Source: Actinomycetota bacterium | GTDB taxonomy: Bacteria > Actinomycetota > Thermoleophilia > Gaiellales > Gaiellaceae | DNA: 60,979 bases | Assembly: GCA_005885245.1 (NCBI GenBank) | Contig: VAWR01000008.1 | Span: 1 to 60,979, forward strand | Reading direction: 5' to 3' | Notes under the pieces: generated by a model | The model's input: only the letters and a program-made list of their open reading frames with translations | Told to the model about the DNA's origin: nothing | The model's database searches: none | Shown: in pieces, positions 18,294 through 27,341 of the stretch | Layout of the letters: each line of letters opens with the position of its first letter | Numbering within the stretch: position 1 is the first letter of the stretch | Made by a program: the position numbers and the translations under genes

Positions 18294-19022
18294 GTGCGCG
18301 AGGTCATCAACTTCTCCTCGTATTGGCGTTCGGCGACGTTCTCCTCGACGGTCGAGCCGACGATCTACCTGCTCGCCTTCGGGTTCGGCTTCGGCTCGCT
18401 GGTCAGCCGAGTCGGCGGCTACCGCTATGTCGAGTTCGTCGGGACGGGGACGGTCGCGACGGCGGTTCTCTTCTCGAGCGCCTTCCCGGCGATGTTCGGC
18501 ACGTTCGTCAAGTACCAGTTCCAGCGCACCTACGACGCGATCCTCGCGGCGCCGGTCGACACCGAAGAGCTCGTGACGGCGGAGGCGCTCTGGGTAGCCA
18601 GCCGCGCCGGCGTGTACGGCTGCGTCCCTCTCATCGTCGCGTTGTTCTTCGGCCTCAATCCGGCGTGGGGGATGCTTACCGTGCCGGGGATCGCGTTCCT
18701 CTCCGGCTTCGGCTGGGCCTGCTTCGGCATCGCGGTGGCCGGCTTCGCGAAGTCGATCGAGAACTTCAGCTACGTCGTCAGCGCCGTGCTCACCCCACTC
18801 TTCCTGGTCGCCGGGACGTTCTTCCCCTTGAGCCAGCTGCCGGAGTGGGCGCAGGTCCTCGGCAACTTCAATCCGCTGCACCATTGTGTCGAGCTCGTCC
18901 GCCACGCCGCCTTCGGTACGGACGGCTGGGCCGACCTCGGACGTGTCGCCGCCCTGGTCGGCTACGGGCTCCTCACCTGGCGCGTGGCGATCTACGCGAT
19001 GACGCGAAAGCTCATCGACTAG
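18294..19022 (+). CDS. ABC-2 type exporter permease subunit
   Basis: 242 residues from GTG 18294, six membrane helices, with EPTIYLLAFGFGFGSLV and the C-terminal GTFFPLSQLPEWAQVLGNFNPLHH typical of NodJ/DrrB permeases. The reading frame continues upstream to a CTG at 18219 that overlaps the ATPase stop (CTGA) and sits 5 bp after GAGGAG, so a 25-residue longer product starting at CTG is possible. Forms the exporter with the preceding ATPase. Confidence 0.85.
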   Translation: MREVINFSSYWRSATFSSTVEPTIYLLAFGFGFGSLVSRVGGYRYVEFVGTGTVATAVLFSSAFPAMFGTFVKYQFQRTYDAILAAPVDTEELVTAEALWVASRAGVYGCVPLIVALFFGLNPAWGMLTVPGIAFLSGFGWACFGIAVAGFAKSIENFSYVVSAVLTPLFLVAGTFFPLSQLPEWAQVLGNFNPLHHCVELVRHAAFGTDGWADLGRVAALVGYGLLTWRVAIYAMTRKLID

Positions 19023-19025
19023 GCG

Positions 19026-20420
19026 TTACGCGAGGGCCGGGGTCGGCAAGCCCTCGATCGCCTGCAGGGCGCGCCGCATCTCGCCTTCGTCGAGGGCGAC
19101 GTCCTCGAGCTTCCCGGCGAAGTAGTTGTCGTAGGCGCCCATGTCGAAATGGCCGTGGCCGGAGAGGTTGAACAGGATCGTGCGCTCCTCCCCCGCCTCG
19201 TCGGCAGTCTTTGCGACCTGAAGCGTCCCGTGAATCGCGTGTGCCGCTTCCGGCGCCGGAAGAATTCCCTCGCTGCCCGCGAACAGAACGGCGGACGCGA
19301 ACACGTCGTTCTGGAGGTACGCCTCAGCCCGGATCAGCCCGTCGAGGACGAGCTGCGAGATGAGCGGGGCGACGCCGTGGTATCGGAGCCCGCCGGCGTG
19401 GATCGGGGCCGGCACGAAATCGTGGCCGAGCGTGTGCATCGGGACGAGCGGTGTGAGCTTGCTCGTGTCGCCGAAGTCGTACGCGAAGACGCCGCGCGTC
19501 AGGGTCGGGCACGCTGCCGGCTCGCAGGCGAGCACATCGATGTCGCGACCGGCGATTTTCTCGCGCAGGAATGGGAAGGCGAGGCCGGCGAAGTTCGAGC
19601 CGCCCCCGACGCAGCCGATGACGACATCCGGGAAGGCACCCGCGAGCTCCATCTGCGCAAGCGCCTCCTGCCCGATCACGGTCTGATGCAAGAGCACGTG
19701 GTTGAGAACGCTCCCGAGCGAATAGGCCGTGTCGTCGCGTCCAGCTGCATCCTCGACTGCCTCCGAGATGGCGATACCGAGGCTCCCGGGCGAGTCCGGA
19801 TGCGCTTCTAGAATCGCTCGCCCCGACTGGGTGTCCTCGGAGGGGCTCGGCACGATCTCCGCACCCCACGCCTGGATCATCGAGCGCCGGTTCGGCTTTT
19901 GCTCGTACGAGATCTTGACCATGTACACCTTGCACTCGAGACCGATCAGCTTGCACGCGAACGCGAGCGCGCTGCCCCACTGGCCCGCGCCGGTCTCCGT
20001 CGAGAGCCGAGTCCGCCCTTCCTGCTTGTTGTAGAAGGCCTGGGCAACCGCCGTGTTCGGCTTGTGGCTTCCCGGCGGACTCACGCCCTCGTACTTGTAG
20101 AAGATGCGCGACCGAGTCCCGATCGCCTCCTCGAGCCGGTGCGCACGGTAGAGCGGCGTCGGCCTCCAGAGGCTGTACAGCTCGAGCACCTCTTCCGGGA
20201 TGGCGATCTCCGCGTCCTCGCTGACCTCCTGGCCGATCAGCTCCATCGGGAAGAGCGGGGCGAGATCTTCCGGCCCGACCGGCTGCCCGGTGCCCGGATG
20301 TAGGACCGGCTGCGGGGCCGTGGGCAGGTCCGAGCGGATGTTGTACCAACGCCGGGGAAGCTGCGATTCCTCGAGCAGGAACTTCGTCGGGGTCACAGCG
20401 CCGGTGCGGGTCCGCTGCAC
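19026..20420 (-). CDS. TrpB2-type tryptophan synthase beta-like PLP enzyme
   Basis: 464 residues, longer at the N-terminus than classical TrpB, as in TrpB2. PLP lysine in [14 protein letters not shown], glutamate region [14 protein letters not shown], phosphate-binding [10 protein letters not shown]. Condenses indole with serine, often as a stand-alone indole salvage enzyme. No trpA is adjacent. Confidence 0.92.
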   Translation of the reverse strand: MQRTRTGAVTPTKFLLEESQLPRRWYNIRSDLPTAPQPVLHPGTGQPVGPEDLAPLFPMELIGQEVSEDAEIAIPEEVLELYSLWRPTPLYRAHRLEEAIGTRSRIFYKYEGVSPPGSHKPNTAVAQAFYNKQEGRTRLSTETGAGQWGSALAFACKLIGLECKVYMVKISYEQKPNRRSMIQAWGAEIVPSPSEDTQSGRAILEAHPDSPGSLGIAISEAVEDAAGRDDTAYSLGSVLNHVLLHQTVIGQEALAQMELAGAFPDVVIGCVGGGSNFAGLAFPFLREKIAGRDIDVLACEPAACPTLTRGVFAYDFGDTSKLTPLVPMHTLGHDFVPAPIHAGGLRYHGVAPLISQLVLDGLIRAEAYLQNDVFASAVLFAGSEGILPAPEAAHAIHGTLQVAKTADEAGEERTILFNLSGHGHFDMGAYDNYFAGKLEDVALDEGEMRRALQAIEGLPTPALA

Positions 20421-20472
20421 TCCGCGAGCATAGAGCCTGAGCCGCGCTAGCGCACCAGCTCGTTCGACGGTC

Positions 20473-20694
20473 TCAGTCAGGCTGCGGCACGATCCGGATG
20501 TAGGGCCGCGGGGACTCCCAGCCGTCCGGATAGGTCTGCTTCGCCTCGTCGTCGGACACCGAGCCGGCGATGATCACGTCCTCGCCCTGCCGCCAGTTCA
20601 CGGGCGTCGCCACCTTGTGCTCGACCGACAACCCGATGATCTTCACGCCCCTTCGGTCGAAATCCGGCTTGACCTTGGCCATGTAGCCGAGCTC
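20473..20694 (-). pseudogene. remnant of a 1-Cys peroxiredoxin with internal deletion
   Basis: ELGYMAKVKPDFDRRGVKIIGLSV is the peroxiredoxin-6 type segment right after the catalytic PVCTT motif, but here it is joined directly to [20 protein letters not shown] and the family's normal C-terminus ending [10 protein letters not shown]. The ~100 residues in between and everything upstream, including the peroxidatic Cys, are missing. The frame remains open to an upstream ATG at 20790, but the first ~32 residues show no homology. Non-functional as a peroxidase. Confidence 0.8.
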
Positions 20695-20792
20695 GGGTCG
20701 TGCCGACGCCAAACGCTGCAGGGGCAGTCTCTGACAATAGAAAGGACTGCGAGCCAACGCGCCCTTCAGCCAGAGTCGACGATACTCCATTC

Positions 20793-21419
20793 GTGAGCGA
20801 CCGAACCCCCGCCCTGCGAGCGTCCGATGCGGAACGCGAGCAAACCGTCGGAGTCCTGCGCACCCATGTAGTCGAGGGCCGCCTCACGCTCGAGGAGTTC
20901 GCGGAGCGTCTCGACAGGGTCTATGAGGCGCGGACGCGGCCGGAGCTCGAGGAACTCACACACGACCTTCCCGAGGATTCGCAAGGATCCTTGCCGCAAA
21001 GGCGCCGGAGGCCCAAGCGCTTCACGGGCGTCGCCTTCGGAAGCGTCGAGCGTCGCGGACGCTGGCGAGTGCCGCGGTTTGCCGGGCTCGCGGTCCTCTT
21101 CGGGGACGCCGACATCGACCTCCGCACTGCGGAGATCCACTCGGGGACGATCACGATCAACGCCCTGCTTCTATTCGGCAACGCCGATTTCTACGTGCCG
21201 AGAAGCGTCGAAGTCGACCTCGGGGGCCTCACGATCTTCGGGCATCGTCGAGAGCACGGCGACGACTCCGACCCGGCACCGCAAGCGCCGCTCGTTCGGA
21301 TCCGCGTGTGGTCCCTGTTCGGGACGAGCGACGTCTGGCGAATACCACCCGGAATGTCCGGCACGTATCGCGAGCTGATCAGATCGATCCGCAAGCGCCG
21401 GCAGCTCGATCCCGGCTAG
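20793..21419 (+). CDS. DUF1707 / LiaF-like cell-wall stress protein
   Basis: 208 residues from GTG 20793. Residues 5-60 are a DUF1707 domain (LRASDAEREQTVGVLRTHVVEGRLTLEEFAERLDRVYEARTRPEL), followed by a beta-rich domain (VLFGDADIDLRTAEIHSGTITINALLLFGNADFYVP) as in LiaF/DUF2154. No membrane helix is visible. The region upstream of the start overlaps the divergent peroxiredoxin remnant. Confidence 0.85.
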   Translation: MSDRTPALRASDAEREQTVGVLRTHVVEGRLTLEEFAERLDRVYEARTRPELEELTHDLPEDSQGSLPQRRRRPKRFTGVAFGSVERRGRWRVPRFAGLAVLFGDADIDLRTAEIHSGTITINALLLFGNADFYVPRSVEVDLGGLTIFGHRREHGDDSDPAPQAPLVRIRVWSLFGTSDVWRIPPGMSGTYRELIRSIRKRRQLDPG

Positions 21420-21423
21420 AACG

Positions 21424-22785
21424 ATGGGAGGCGCGCTGGGCGACCTGCTGGGCCGAGAGCTCGAACGCTTCGAGCTGGAGCACCCGCGTTCGCGCGAACT
21501 GTCGAAGCAGGCCGAAACGTCACTCCTCGCCGGCGTCCCGATGCCGTGGATGATCCGCTGGGCAGGCGGCTTTCCCGTGTTTGCCGCCACTGCCGAGGGC
21601 GCGCGCTTTCGCGATGTCGACGGCCACGAGTACATCGACTTCTGTCTCGGCGATACCGGCGCGATGACCGGACACTCACCGGAGGCAACGGTGCGCGCCG
21701 TGTCGGAGCAGGCCGGCCGCGGCATCACGCTCATGCTGCCGAGCGAGGACGCGCTCTGGGTCGGACAGGAGCTGACGCGCCGGTTCGGACTCCCTCGCTG
21801 GCAGTTCGCACTGACGGCGACCGACGCGAACCGATTCGCGATCAGGCTGGGCCGCGAGCTGACCGGCCGTCCAAAGATCCTCGTCTTCAACTGGTGCTAC
21901 CACGGCACCGTCGACGAGACGTTCGCCGGACTGGAGGGAGGTTCCGTCGTCTCGCGCGAAGGGAACGTCGGCCCCCCTGTTCCCCTGGCGGAGACGACCC
22001 GTGTCGTCGAATGGAACGATCTGGAGGGGCTCGAGCGCGAGCTCGAGCATCGTGACGTCGCTTGCGTGCTGGCGGAGCCCGCGCTCACGAACATCGGCAT
22101 CGTGCTGCCGGAACCTGGCTTTCACGACGCGCTGCGCGAGCTCACGCGCCGAACAGAAACGCTGCTGATCATCGACGAGACGCACACGCTCTGCGCCGGA
22201 CCCGGTGGCTACACGGCCGCGCACGGGCTCGAGCCCGACCTGCTCACGGTTGGCAAGGCGGTCGCCGGCGGTATTCCCGCTGCTGCGTACGGTTTCTCCG
22301 CCGACGTGGCCGAGCGACTGGAGGCGCTCCTTCCCCGTGACGAGCGGGCCGATGTCGGTGGCATCGGCGGGACGGTGGCGGCGAACGTCCTCTCGCTCGC
22401 GGCCATGCGGGCGACGCTTGCAGAGGTGCTGACCGAGGAGGCGTTCGTGCGCATGATCGAGCTCGGCGAGCGCTTCGAAGCCGGCGTCGCCGCCGTGATC
22501 GAGCGGCATGCGCTCCCGTGGCACGTGACACGGCTCGGCTGCCGCGTGGAGTACCTCTTCAGCCGCGAACGCCCACGAAGCGGCAGCGAGGCGGCGGCCG
22601 CCGGAGATCCGGAGCTCGACCGTCTGATTCACCTCTACGCACTCAACCGCGGCATCCTGCTGACGCCGTTTCACAACATGGCCCTGATGTCTCCCGCGAC
22701 GACCGATGCCGACGTCGACACGCACACTGCCGTGTTCGAGGAAGCCGCCCAGGAGCTCAGTGCATTGCTGACGCAGGCCTCGTAA
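21424..22785 (+). CDS. class-III aminotransferase, glutamate-1-semialdehyde-mutase-like
   Basis: 453 residues. FCLGDTGAMTGHSPEATVRAV, NWCYHGTVDETFAG, IIDETHTLCAGPGGYTAAHGLEPDLLTVGKAVAGGIPAAAYG (PLP Lys in TVGKAV) place it in the HemL-like/beta-amino-acid aminotransferase branch rather than true HemL. Starts 4 bp after the DUF1707 gene and is followed 7 bp later by a nitroreductase, so the three may be one transcript. Substrate unknown. Confidence 0.85.
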   Translation: MGGALGDLLGRELERFELEHPRSRELSKQAETSLLAGVPMPWMIRWAGGFPVFAATAEGARFRDVDGHEYIDFCLGDTGAMTGHSPEATVRAVSEQAGRGITLMLPSEDALWVGQELTRRFGLPRWQFALTATDANRFAIRLGRELTGRPKILVFNWCYHGTVDETFAGLEGGSVVSREGNVGPPVPLAETTRVVEWNDLEGLERELEHRDVACVLAEPALTNIGIVLPEPGFHDALRELTRRTETLLIIDETHTLCAGPGGYTAAHGLEPDLLTVGKAVAGGIPAAAYGFSADVAERLEALLPRDERADVGGIGGTVAANVLSLAAMRATLAEVLTEEAFVRMIELGERFEAGVAAVIERHALPWHVTRLGCRVEYLFSRERPRSGSEAAAAGDPELDRLIHLYALNRGILLTPFHNMALMSPATTDADVDTHTAVFEEAAQELSALLTQAS

Positions 22786-22792
22786 CGTAGGT

Positions 22793-23317
22793 ATGTCCGA
22801 GCGGGCTCTGACCGTCGCCGACGTCATTCGGTCACGGCGAACGCACAAATCGTTCGGTCCGGATGCCGTTCCCAGCGAGGCACTCGACGAGCTGCTCGAG
22901 CTCGCACGCTGGGCGCCGAACCATCACCGGACGAATCCCTGGCGTTTCCGTGTCATCGGCCCGGAGACCCTCGAGAAGCTGAAGGAGGCGGCCGGCCCCG
23001 CAGAAGCCGCGAAGCTGGACCGCGCGCCGACGCTCATCGTCGCATCGGCGGCGCTTGGCGGCGACCTCGTGCAAGACGAGGAAGACATCTGCGCGACGGC
23101 TGCGGCCATCTACGCGGTCCTCCTCGCGGCGCAGGCGCGCGGGCTGGCCGGCTACTGGCGGACACCACCCGTGCTGCGGACGAAAGCCGGGCGTCTCGCA
23201 GTGGGACTGCCTGATGGCGAGCGCTTCCTGGGCCTGATCCATCTCGGCACGCCCCGAAGCGATCCCCCGCCGCGCGAGCGGGCGCCGCTCGAGGACTACC
23301 GCTTCTTCCTGCCCTAG
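22793..23317 (+). CDS. nitroreductase-family FMN oxidoreductase
   Basis: 174 residues. VIRSRRTHKSFGPDAVPSEALDELLELARWAPNHHRTNPWRF is the FMN-binding N-terminal block; ARGLAGYWRTPP and LGLIHLGTP complete the fold. Dimeric, reduces nitro or quinone-like compounds with NAD(P)H. Probably cotranscribed with the aminotransferase. Confidence 0.9.
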   Translation: MSERALTVADVIRSRRTHKSFGPDAVPSEALDELLELARWAPNHHRTNPWRFRVIGPETLEKLKEAAGPAEAAKLDRAPTLIVASAALGGDLVQDEEDICATAAAIYAVLLAAQARGLAGYWRTPPVLRTKAGRLAVGLPDGERFLGLIHLGTPRSDPPPRERAPLEDYRFFLP

Positions 23318-23331
23318 CGGCAGCAGGTACC

Positions 23332-23499
23332 GTGAACGGAGTGGCGGACCTTCCCGCAGCGAGTGCCGGCCACGAAGTCGTGTGCCCCCATTGCAAGAAG
23401 ACGTTCACGGCCGAGCTGATCGCCGGCCAGACCGAGCGTCACCGTGGCTTCAAGTGCCCGCACTGCAAGCTCTTCGTCCCGGTTGACCGCGCGACTTAG
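23332..23499 (+). CDS. 55-residue double-CPHC zinc-ribbon protein
   Basis: GTG at 23332 to TAG at 23497. Two Cys-Pro-His-Cys knuckles (VVCPHCKKTFTAEL and FKCPHCKLFVPV) spaced 24 residues apart form a compact zinc ribbon. It starts 14 bp after the nitroreductase gene, and the stop is followed at once by a 13-bp-arm hairpin. Too short to be called by length filters. Role unknown; nucleic-acid or protein binding is plausible. Confidence 0.75.
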   Translation: MNGVADLPAASAGHEVVCPHCKKTFTAELIAGQTERHRGFKCPHCKLFVPVDRAT

Positions 23500-23942
23500 C
23501 CCGCGCGAAAGCTACGCTTTCGCGCGGGGGTTTGGGTACGGCGCTTCGCGCGTAACGCGCACGGGCGAAGCCCGTGCGCTCCTTTTGGGGTTTGTTCTTG
23601 CCGCTTGGATTGGTCCACGGGCGGCGGCGCCGGAGCCGTCGCCGCCCGTGTGAGGTCGGCCTCCTCGTAGCCCGGCTGCGCCTGGTCTACGCTCCGGCCC
23701 TCGGTGTTGGGTGGTGAACGCGGGCTCAGGCAGAACCATGAAGGCCGGAGGCTAAGACCAGGCGCAGCCGGGCTTAGCCTCCGGCGGAGTGATGCGGGCG
23801 CGGCCGCGAAGCGCCCGTGCCCGCACGGTTCGGGAACAACCGCCGAGCACCAACACCAATTGGAGTGCGCGGGCTCCGCCCGCGCACGTCACGCGCGAAG
23901 CGCCGTACCTAGAGCCGAGCGAAAGCGAAGCTTTCGCTCGGG
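23500..23942. repeat. 443-bp concentric palindrome of nested hairpins
   Basis: Two diverged inverted copies of a ~210-bp unit meet at about 23721. From outside in: hairpins 23500-23528 (13-bp arms) and 23915-23941 (12-bp arms); GGTACGGCGCTTCGCGCGT at 23535-23553 repeated inverted, 19/19, at 23891-23909; hairpins 23557-23579 and 23865-23887 (10-bp perfect arms); hairpins 23616-23650 and about 23794-23828; and a central stem of 20 bp (23669-23688 with 23755-23774) plus 8 bp (23692-23699 with 23743-23750) closing a 43-nt loop. No gene or transposase is inside. The left outer hairpin probably ends the zinc-ribbon transcript. A shorter relative lies at 29548-29618. Confidence 0.85.
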
Positions 23943-23966
23943 CGTCAGCGTGCCGATGAAGCTGGC

Positions 23967-25994
23967 GTGGCTGCCGTCGACGTTGCTTCCCCACGTGCGG
24001 ATCCGCACGTCTTCCCGGGCTGGGTCTGGCTGTCCGGGATCATGCTGGCCAGCTTCGCCGGCCGTTTCCTCGCGGCGGCCTCTCGACCGGCGCCGTACTA
24101 CCTGCCGGACGAGTACATCTACCCGTCGCTTGCGCGCGGCTTCGCCGAGCACGGGCGCCCGCTGATCCGGGGGGTCGGAGCTCACTTCCCGGCGCTTCTC
24201 GATCCCATCGTCACTGCGCCGGTCTGGCTGGTCACCAGCGATCCCGTCACCGCCTTCCGGCTCACGCAGGGCTTGCACGCAGTCCTGTTCTCGCTCGCCG
24301 CAATTCCCGCCTATCTCCTTTGCCGCCGCCTCGGGCTCTCGCTCTGGGTCGGAGTTGCCGTCGCCGCGCTGACTGTCGCCGTCCCGGATGGCGTCTACTC
24401 GTCCACCATGCTCGCGGAGCCGCTCGCGTACCCGCTCGTGCTCGCCGCCGTCTACGCGGGCGTCTGCATGGTCAGCGAGCCGACGAAGCGGGCCCAGCTC
24501 GCGTTCGCCGTCTTCAGTGCACTCGCGGTAGCAGCGCGCATCCAGTACGCGATCGTCCCGTTGGCGGTCCTCGTCGCCGAGCTCGTTGCCGATCGCGGCC
24601 GCTTGCATCGGTCCATTCGTCGGATCTGGGTGGCGCTCGTCCTCCTCCTCGGCCCTCCTGTCACCCTGTTGGTGATGCTCGGCTCGAACCGTGTGCTGGG
24701 CGTCTACGCACACCCGAGCAGCGCAATTGACCCGGGCGCGATCCTGCACTGGATCGGCCTCGAGGGAATGCTCCTCACGTACGCCGGCGGCTGGGTGATC
24801 GTTCCCGGCGCCCTCGCGGGCCTGGCGCTTGCGCTCTTCCGATCACTGCGCCGGGCAGAGCTCGCCTTCGCGATCACGACGGTCGTGCTCGCCTGCGGAC
24901 TCCTGCTCGAATCGGCACAGGTCGCACACACCGACTCGCAGCGTTTCCAGGAGCGCTACCTCTTCACGCTCGTGCCGCTCCTCGCCACGGCGTTCGGCCT
25001 CTACCTCAAACGAGGACTGCCCTGGCGCGTCCCCGTCGGCCTGCTTTCGGCAGCACTGCTGCTGGTCGCCGCTCGGGTCCCGCTCTCCGGCTACGCGGCG
25101 GCTCACAACAAGGATGACTCGCCCACGCTCTGGGCAGTCCTCAGGCTCGAGGGACTCGTATCCGTCGGGAACGGTGCGCTGGCCGTGGCGCTCGTCGCCG
25201 CGGCGCTGTCGATCCTTGCGGCGCTCGTCGCGTTCCGGAGACTTCCCGCCTCGCTCGCCTTCGTCGCTGCGATCGTGGCGTGCTGCTCGCTCTCCGCCGG
25301 GGCGTCCGCCTTCGACTCGCGTACGAGCCAGAGTCTGCGTGGCACGCTTCCCGCGGACCTGCGCTGGGTCGACCACGCCCACCTCGGCGACGTCGACCTC
25401 CTGGCACCTCCCAGGGCGCGGAAGGAACAGTCCTGGGAGCAGTTGTTCTGGAACACATCCGTCAAACGGCTGCTGCTTCTCGGCAGCCCGCCAATCGACC
25501 GATTCGACGCGAAGGTCGTCCAGGTCAGAGGTGACGGCACATTGCTCGTCGACGGCCACCCGGACCGGAAGCCGCTACTCGTGCAGACGTACGGGTCCAC
25601 GGTGCAGCTGACCAGCGTTCGGCGCGTTCGGCACCAGCTGATCTTCGACCTGTATCGCCCAACCGGGACGCCGCGCCTGCGGCTCGTGGCCGCGGGGCGG
25701 TACGCCGACGACTGGCTCGCGCCGCGAGGCGTGATCACCGTCTGGACGAAGACGGGCGGAACGCTCGAGCTCGTGCTCGCCCAGCAGGCCGGCACGCAGG
25801 TGACGCCGATGCGGTTCACCGCCAGGGGCGCCGTCCGCACGCTCCGGGTTCACCCCGGCCAGCGCCTGACGCTCAGCTTCCAGGTCCCGGCCGGCGGCGC
25901 CTGGAACCTGCACTTCCGGACGACGAGGCCCGGCTACCTCGGCGACCGCGCCGTCAGCGTCATCGCCAAAAGAGTCACGTTTCGCCCGCGCTGA
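23967..25994 (+). CDS. GT-C-like polytopic membrane protein with C-terminal beta domain
   Basis: 675 residues. The N-terminal ~460 contain 11-13 membrane helices; the first loop PAPYYLPDEYIYPSLARGF resembles the Asp/Glu-containing loop of GT-C glycosyltransferases (ArnT/PMT type), and HTDSQRFQERYLFTLVPLL is a conserved late block. The last ~200 residues are a soluble, beta-rich extracytoplasmic domain. Probably transfers a lipid-linked sugar outside the membrane. Starts just after the giant palindrome, whose distal hairpins lie in its leader. Confidence 0.7.
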   Translation: MAAVDVASPRADPHVFPGWVWLSGIMLASFAGRFLAAASRPAPYYLPDEYIYPSLARGFAEHGRPLIRGVGAHFPALLDPIVTAPVWLVTSDPVTAFRLTQGLHAVLFSLAAIPAYLLCRRLGLSLWVGVAVAALTVAVPDGVYSSTMLAEPLAYPLVLAAVYAGVCMVSEPTKRAQLAFAVFSALAVAARIQYAIVPLAVLVAELVADRGRLHRSIRRIWVALVLLLGPPVTLLVMLGSNRVLGVYAHPSSAIDPGAILHWIGLEGMLLTYAGGWVIVPGALAGLALALFRSLRRAELAFAITTVVLACGLLLESAQVAHTDSQRFQERYLFTLVPLLATAFGLYLKRGLPWRVPVGLLSAALLLVAARVPLSGYAAAHNKDDSPTLWAVLRLEGLVSVGNGALAVALVAAALSILAALVAFRRLPASLAFVAAIVACCSLSAGASAFDSRTSQSLRGTLPADLRWVDHAHLGDVDLLAPPRARKEQSWEQLFWNTSVKRLLLLGSPPIDRFDAKVVQVRGDGTLLVDGHPDRKPLLVQTYGSTVQLTSVRRVRHQLIFDLYRPTGTPRLRLVAAGRYADDWLAPRGVITVWTKTGGTLELVLAQQAGTQVTPMRFTARGAVRTLRVHPGQRLTLSFQVPAGGAWNLHFRTTRPGYLGDRAVSVIAKRVTFRPR

Positions 25995-26001
25995 CGACTT
26001 A

Positions 26002-26016
26002 GTGGCTCAGAGCCAC
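26002..26016. repeat. GTGGCTC-A-GAGCCAC palindrome, copy 2
   Basis: Perfect 7-bp arms around one A, 7 bp after the stop of the GT-C-like gene. Flanks extend the resemblance to the 9295-9321 element (CTTA before it). Probably terminator-like. Confidence 0.65.
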
Positions 26017-26070
26017 AAACACGCTCGCACCACCGGCGACCCGGCCTGATTAACGCGATCGCTCGAACAA

Positions 26071-26085
26071 GTGGCTCAGAGCCAC
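26071..26085. repeat. GTGGCTC-A-GAGCCAC palindrome, copy 3
   Basis: Identical 15-bp palindrome 69 bp from copy 2, 4 bp beyond the stop of the minus-strand primary sigma gene. The two copies serve the two convergent genes, one each. Confidence 0.65.
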
Positions 26086-26089
26086 AAAG

Positions 26090-27184
26090 TCAGACGCAGT
26101 CCTTGAGGCCTTGCGCCTCGGGTAGGGACTCGAGCTTTTTCAGCGTGTTGTTTTCGATCTGCCGGATCCTCTCGCGCGTGACGCCGAAGGCTCGCCCTAC
26201 CTCTTCGAGCGTGCACGGTTGCGCGCCCGACAGGCCGAAGCGGAGCTCGATCACCTGCCGCTCGCGCTCGGGCAGCGCGGACAGCGCGTGCTCCACGTCG
26301 TCGCGACGCAGGGAGAGCGTTGCCGTGTCGAACGGCGATTCGGCCGACTCGTCCTCGACGAAGTCGCCGAGCTCGGACTCCTCCTCCTCGCCGATCGGCT
26401 TCTCGAGGGAGACAGGTAGCTGCGACATGCGCAGGATCTCGCGCACCTCTTCCGTCGTCATCTCGAGCTCCTCGGCGATCTCGTCCGGACGGGGCTCCCG
26501 GCCGAGCCGCTGCACCAGCTGCCGCTCGATGTGCACGACCTTGTTGAGCTTCTCGACCATGTGAACAGGGATGCGGATGGTGCGCGCTTTGTCCGCGATC
26601 GCACGCGTCACGGCCTGCCGAATCCACCAGGTTGCGTACGTCGAGAACTTGTAGCCCTTGCGGTAGTCGAACTTCTCGACCGCCCGGATGAGGCCGAGCG
26701 AGCCCTCCTGGATCAGGTCGAGGAAGCTCAGGCCCCGACCGAGATACGACTTGGCAATCGAGACGACGAGGCGCAGGTTCGCCTCGATCATCTGCCTCTT
26801 CGCCGACATGTCGCCGCGCTCGATGCGCTTCGCCAGATACACCTCCTGGTCGGCGGTGAGCAAGGGCACCTTGCCGATCTCGCGCAGGTAGAGCCGCAGC
26901 GAGTCGAGCGACGGCTCGACGCTCAGGTCGAGCTTCGGGCCCTTCTCCTCTTCCGGTGTGGGGAGCTGCTCGTGCGGCGGATGCTTGTGCGTCTCGCCTT
27001 CCATCAGCTCGACCCCGTGGTCGATCAAGTAGGTGTAGAAGTCTTCGATCTGGTCCTTCGTGAGCTCCACGTCTTCGAGCCCGGTGGCGATCTCGTCGTA
27101 ATTGAGGACGCCCTTCTCGAGACCTTCCTGGACGAGCTTCTGCAGTTCCTCGACTTCAGGAAGGGAGATTTCGACGGTGAGCAA
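26090..27184 (-). CDS. rpoD: primary (SigA/RpoD-type) RNA polymerase sigma factor
   Basis: 364 residues, TTG start behind GGGAGGTAAG. Region 1.2 [17 protein letters not shown], region 2 with [27 protein letters not shown] and [15 protein letters not shown], region 3 and region 4 with [17 protein letters not shown] and [16 protein letters not shown] are complete. An acidic region-1.1-like N-terminus of ~85 residues precedes them. This is the housekeeping type. The final residues run into the copy-3 palindrome region. Confidence 0.95.
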   Translation of the reverse strand: MLTVEISLPEVEELQKLVQEGLEKGVLNYDEIATGLEDVELTKDQIEDFYTYLIDHGVELMEGETHKHPPHEQLPTPEEEKGPKLDLSVEPSLDSLRLYLREIGKVPLLTADQEVYLAKRIERGDMSAKRQMIEANLRLVVSIAKSYLGRGLSFLDLIQEGSLGLIRAVEKFDYRKGYKFSTYATWWIRQAVTRAIADKARTIRIPVHMVEKLNKVVHIERQLVQRLGREPRPDEIAEELEMTTEEVREILRMSQLPVSLEKPIGEEEESELGDFVEDESAESPFDTATLSLRRDDVEHALSALPERERQVIELRFGLSGAQPCTLEEVGRAFGVTRERIRQIENNTLKKLESLPEAQGLKDCV

Positions 27185-27289
27185 CGGCGGCTTACCTCCC
27201 GGCTTCGCGAAGGTGGACGGGGACTCGATCTACCTCTTACACGCAAAGAGCCGAGACCTGTTCCCCCGGCTCACCCTCTCGCCGTCGGG

Positions 27290-27318
27290 ATATTACAGAG
27301 GTCGCGGAAAAAGCAAAG
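27290..27318 (-). promoter_or_regulatory. candidate promoter of the primary sigma gene
   Basis: On the minus strand TAATAT (27290-27295) preceded by TG, with TTTGCT at 27312-27317 and a 16-bp spacer. It is ~105 bp upstream of the TTG start in the only AT-rich patch of the gap. The -35 match is weak. Confidence 0.3.
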
Positions 27319-27341
27319 AGCGATTTTTTGAACGACCCGCT

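Noticed and set aside
23500-23942. CRISPR array or integron attC cluster
   Set aside because: Repeats are inverted and concentric, not regularly spaced direct repeats with unique spacers; no cas or integrase genes are present.
23512-23994. Small ORFs inside the giant palindrome
   Set aside because: Their translations are dictated by inverted repeats and have no ribosome-binding sites or homology.
27296-27341. Intrinsic terminator of the asparaginase gene
   Set aside because: AGAGCG and CGCTCT can pair over a 15-nt loop with a T-rich tail on the minus strand, but the stem is short and the spot overlaps the likely sigma promoter, so the call is not safe.
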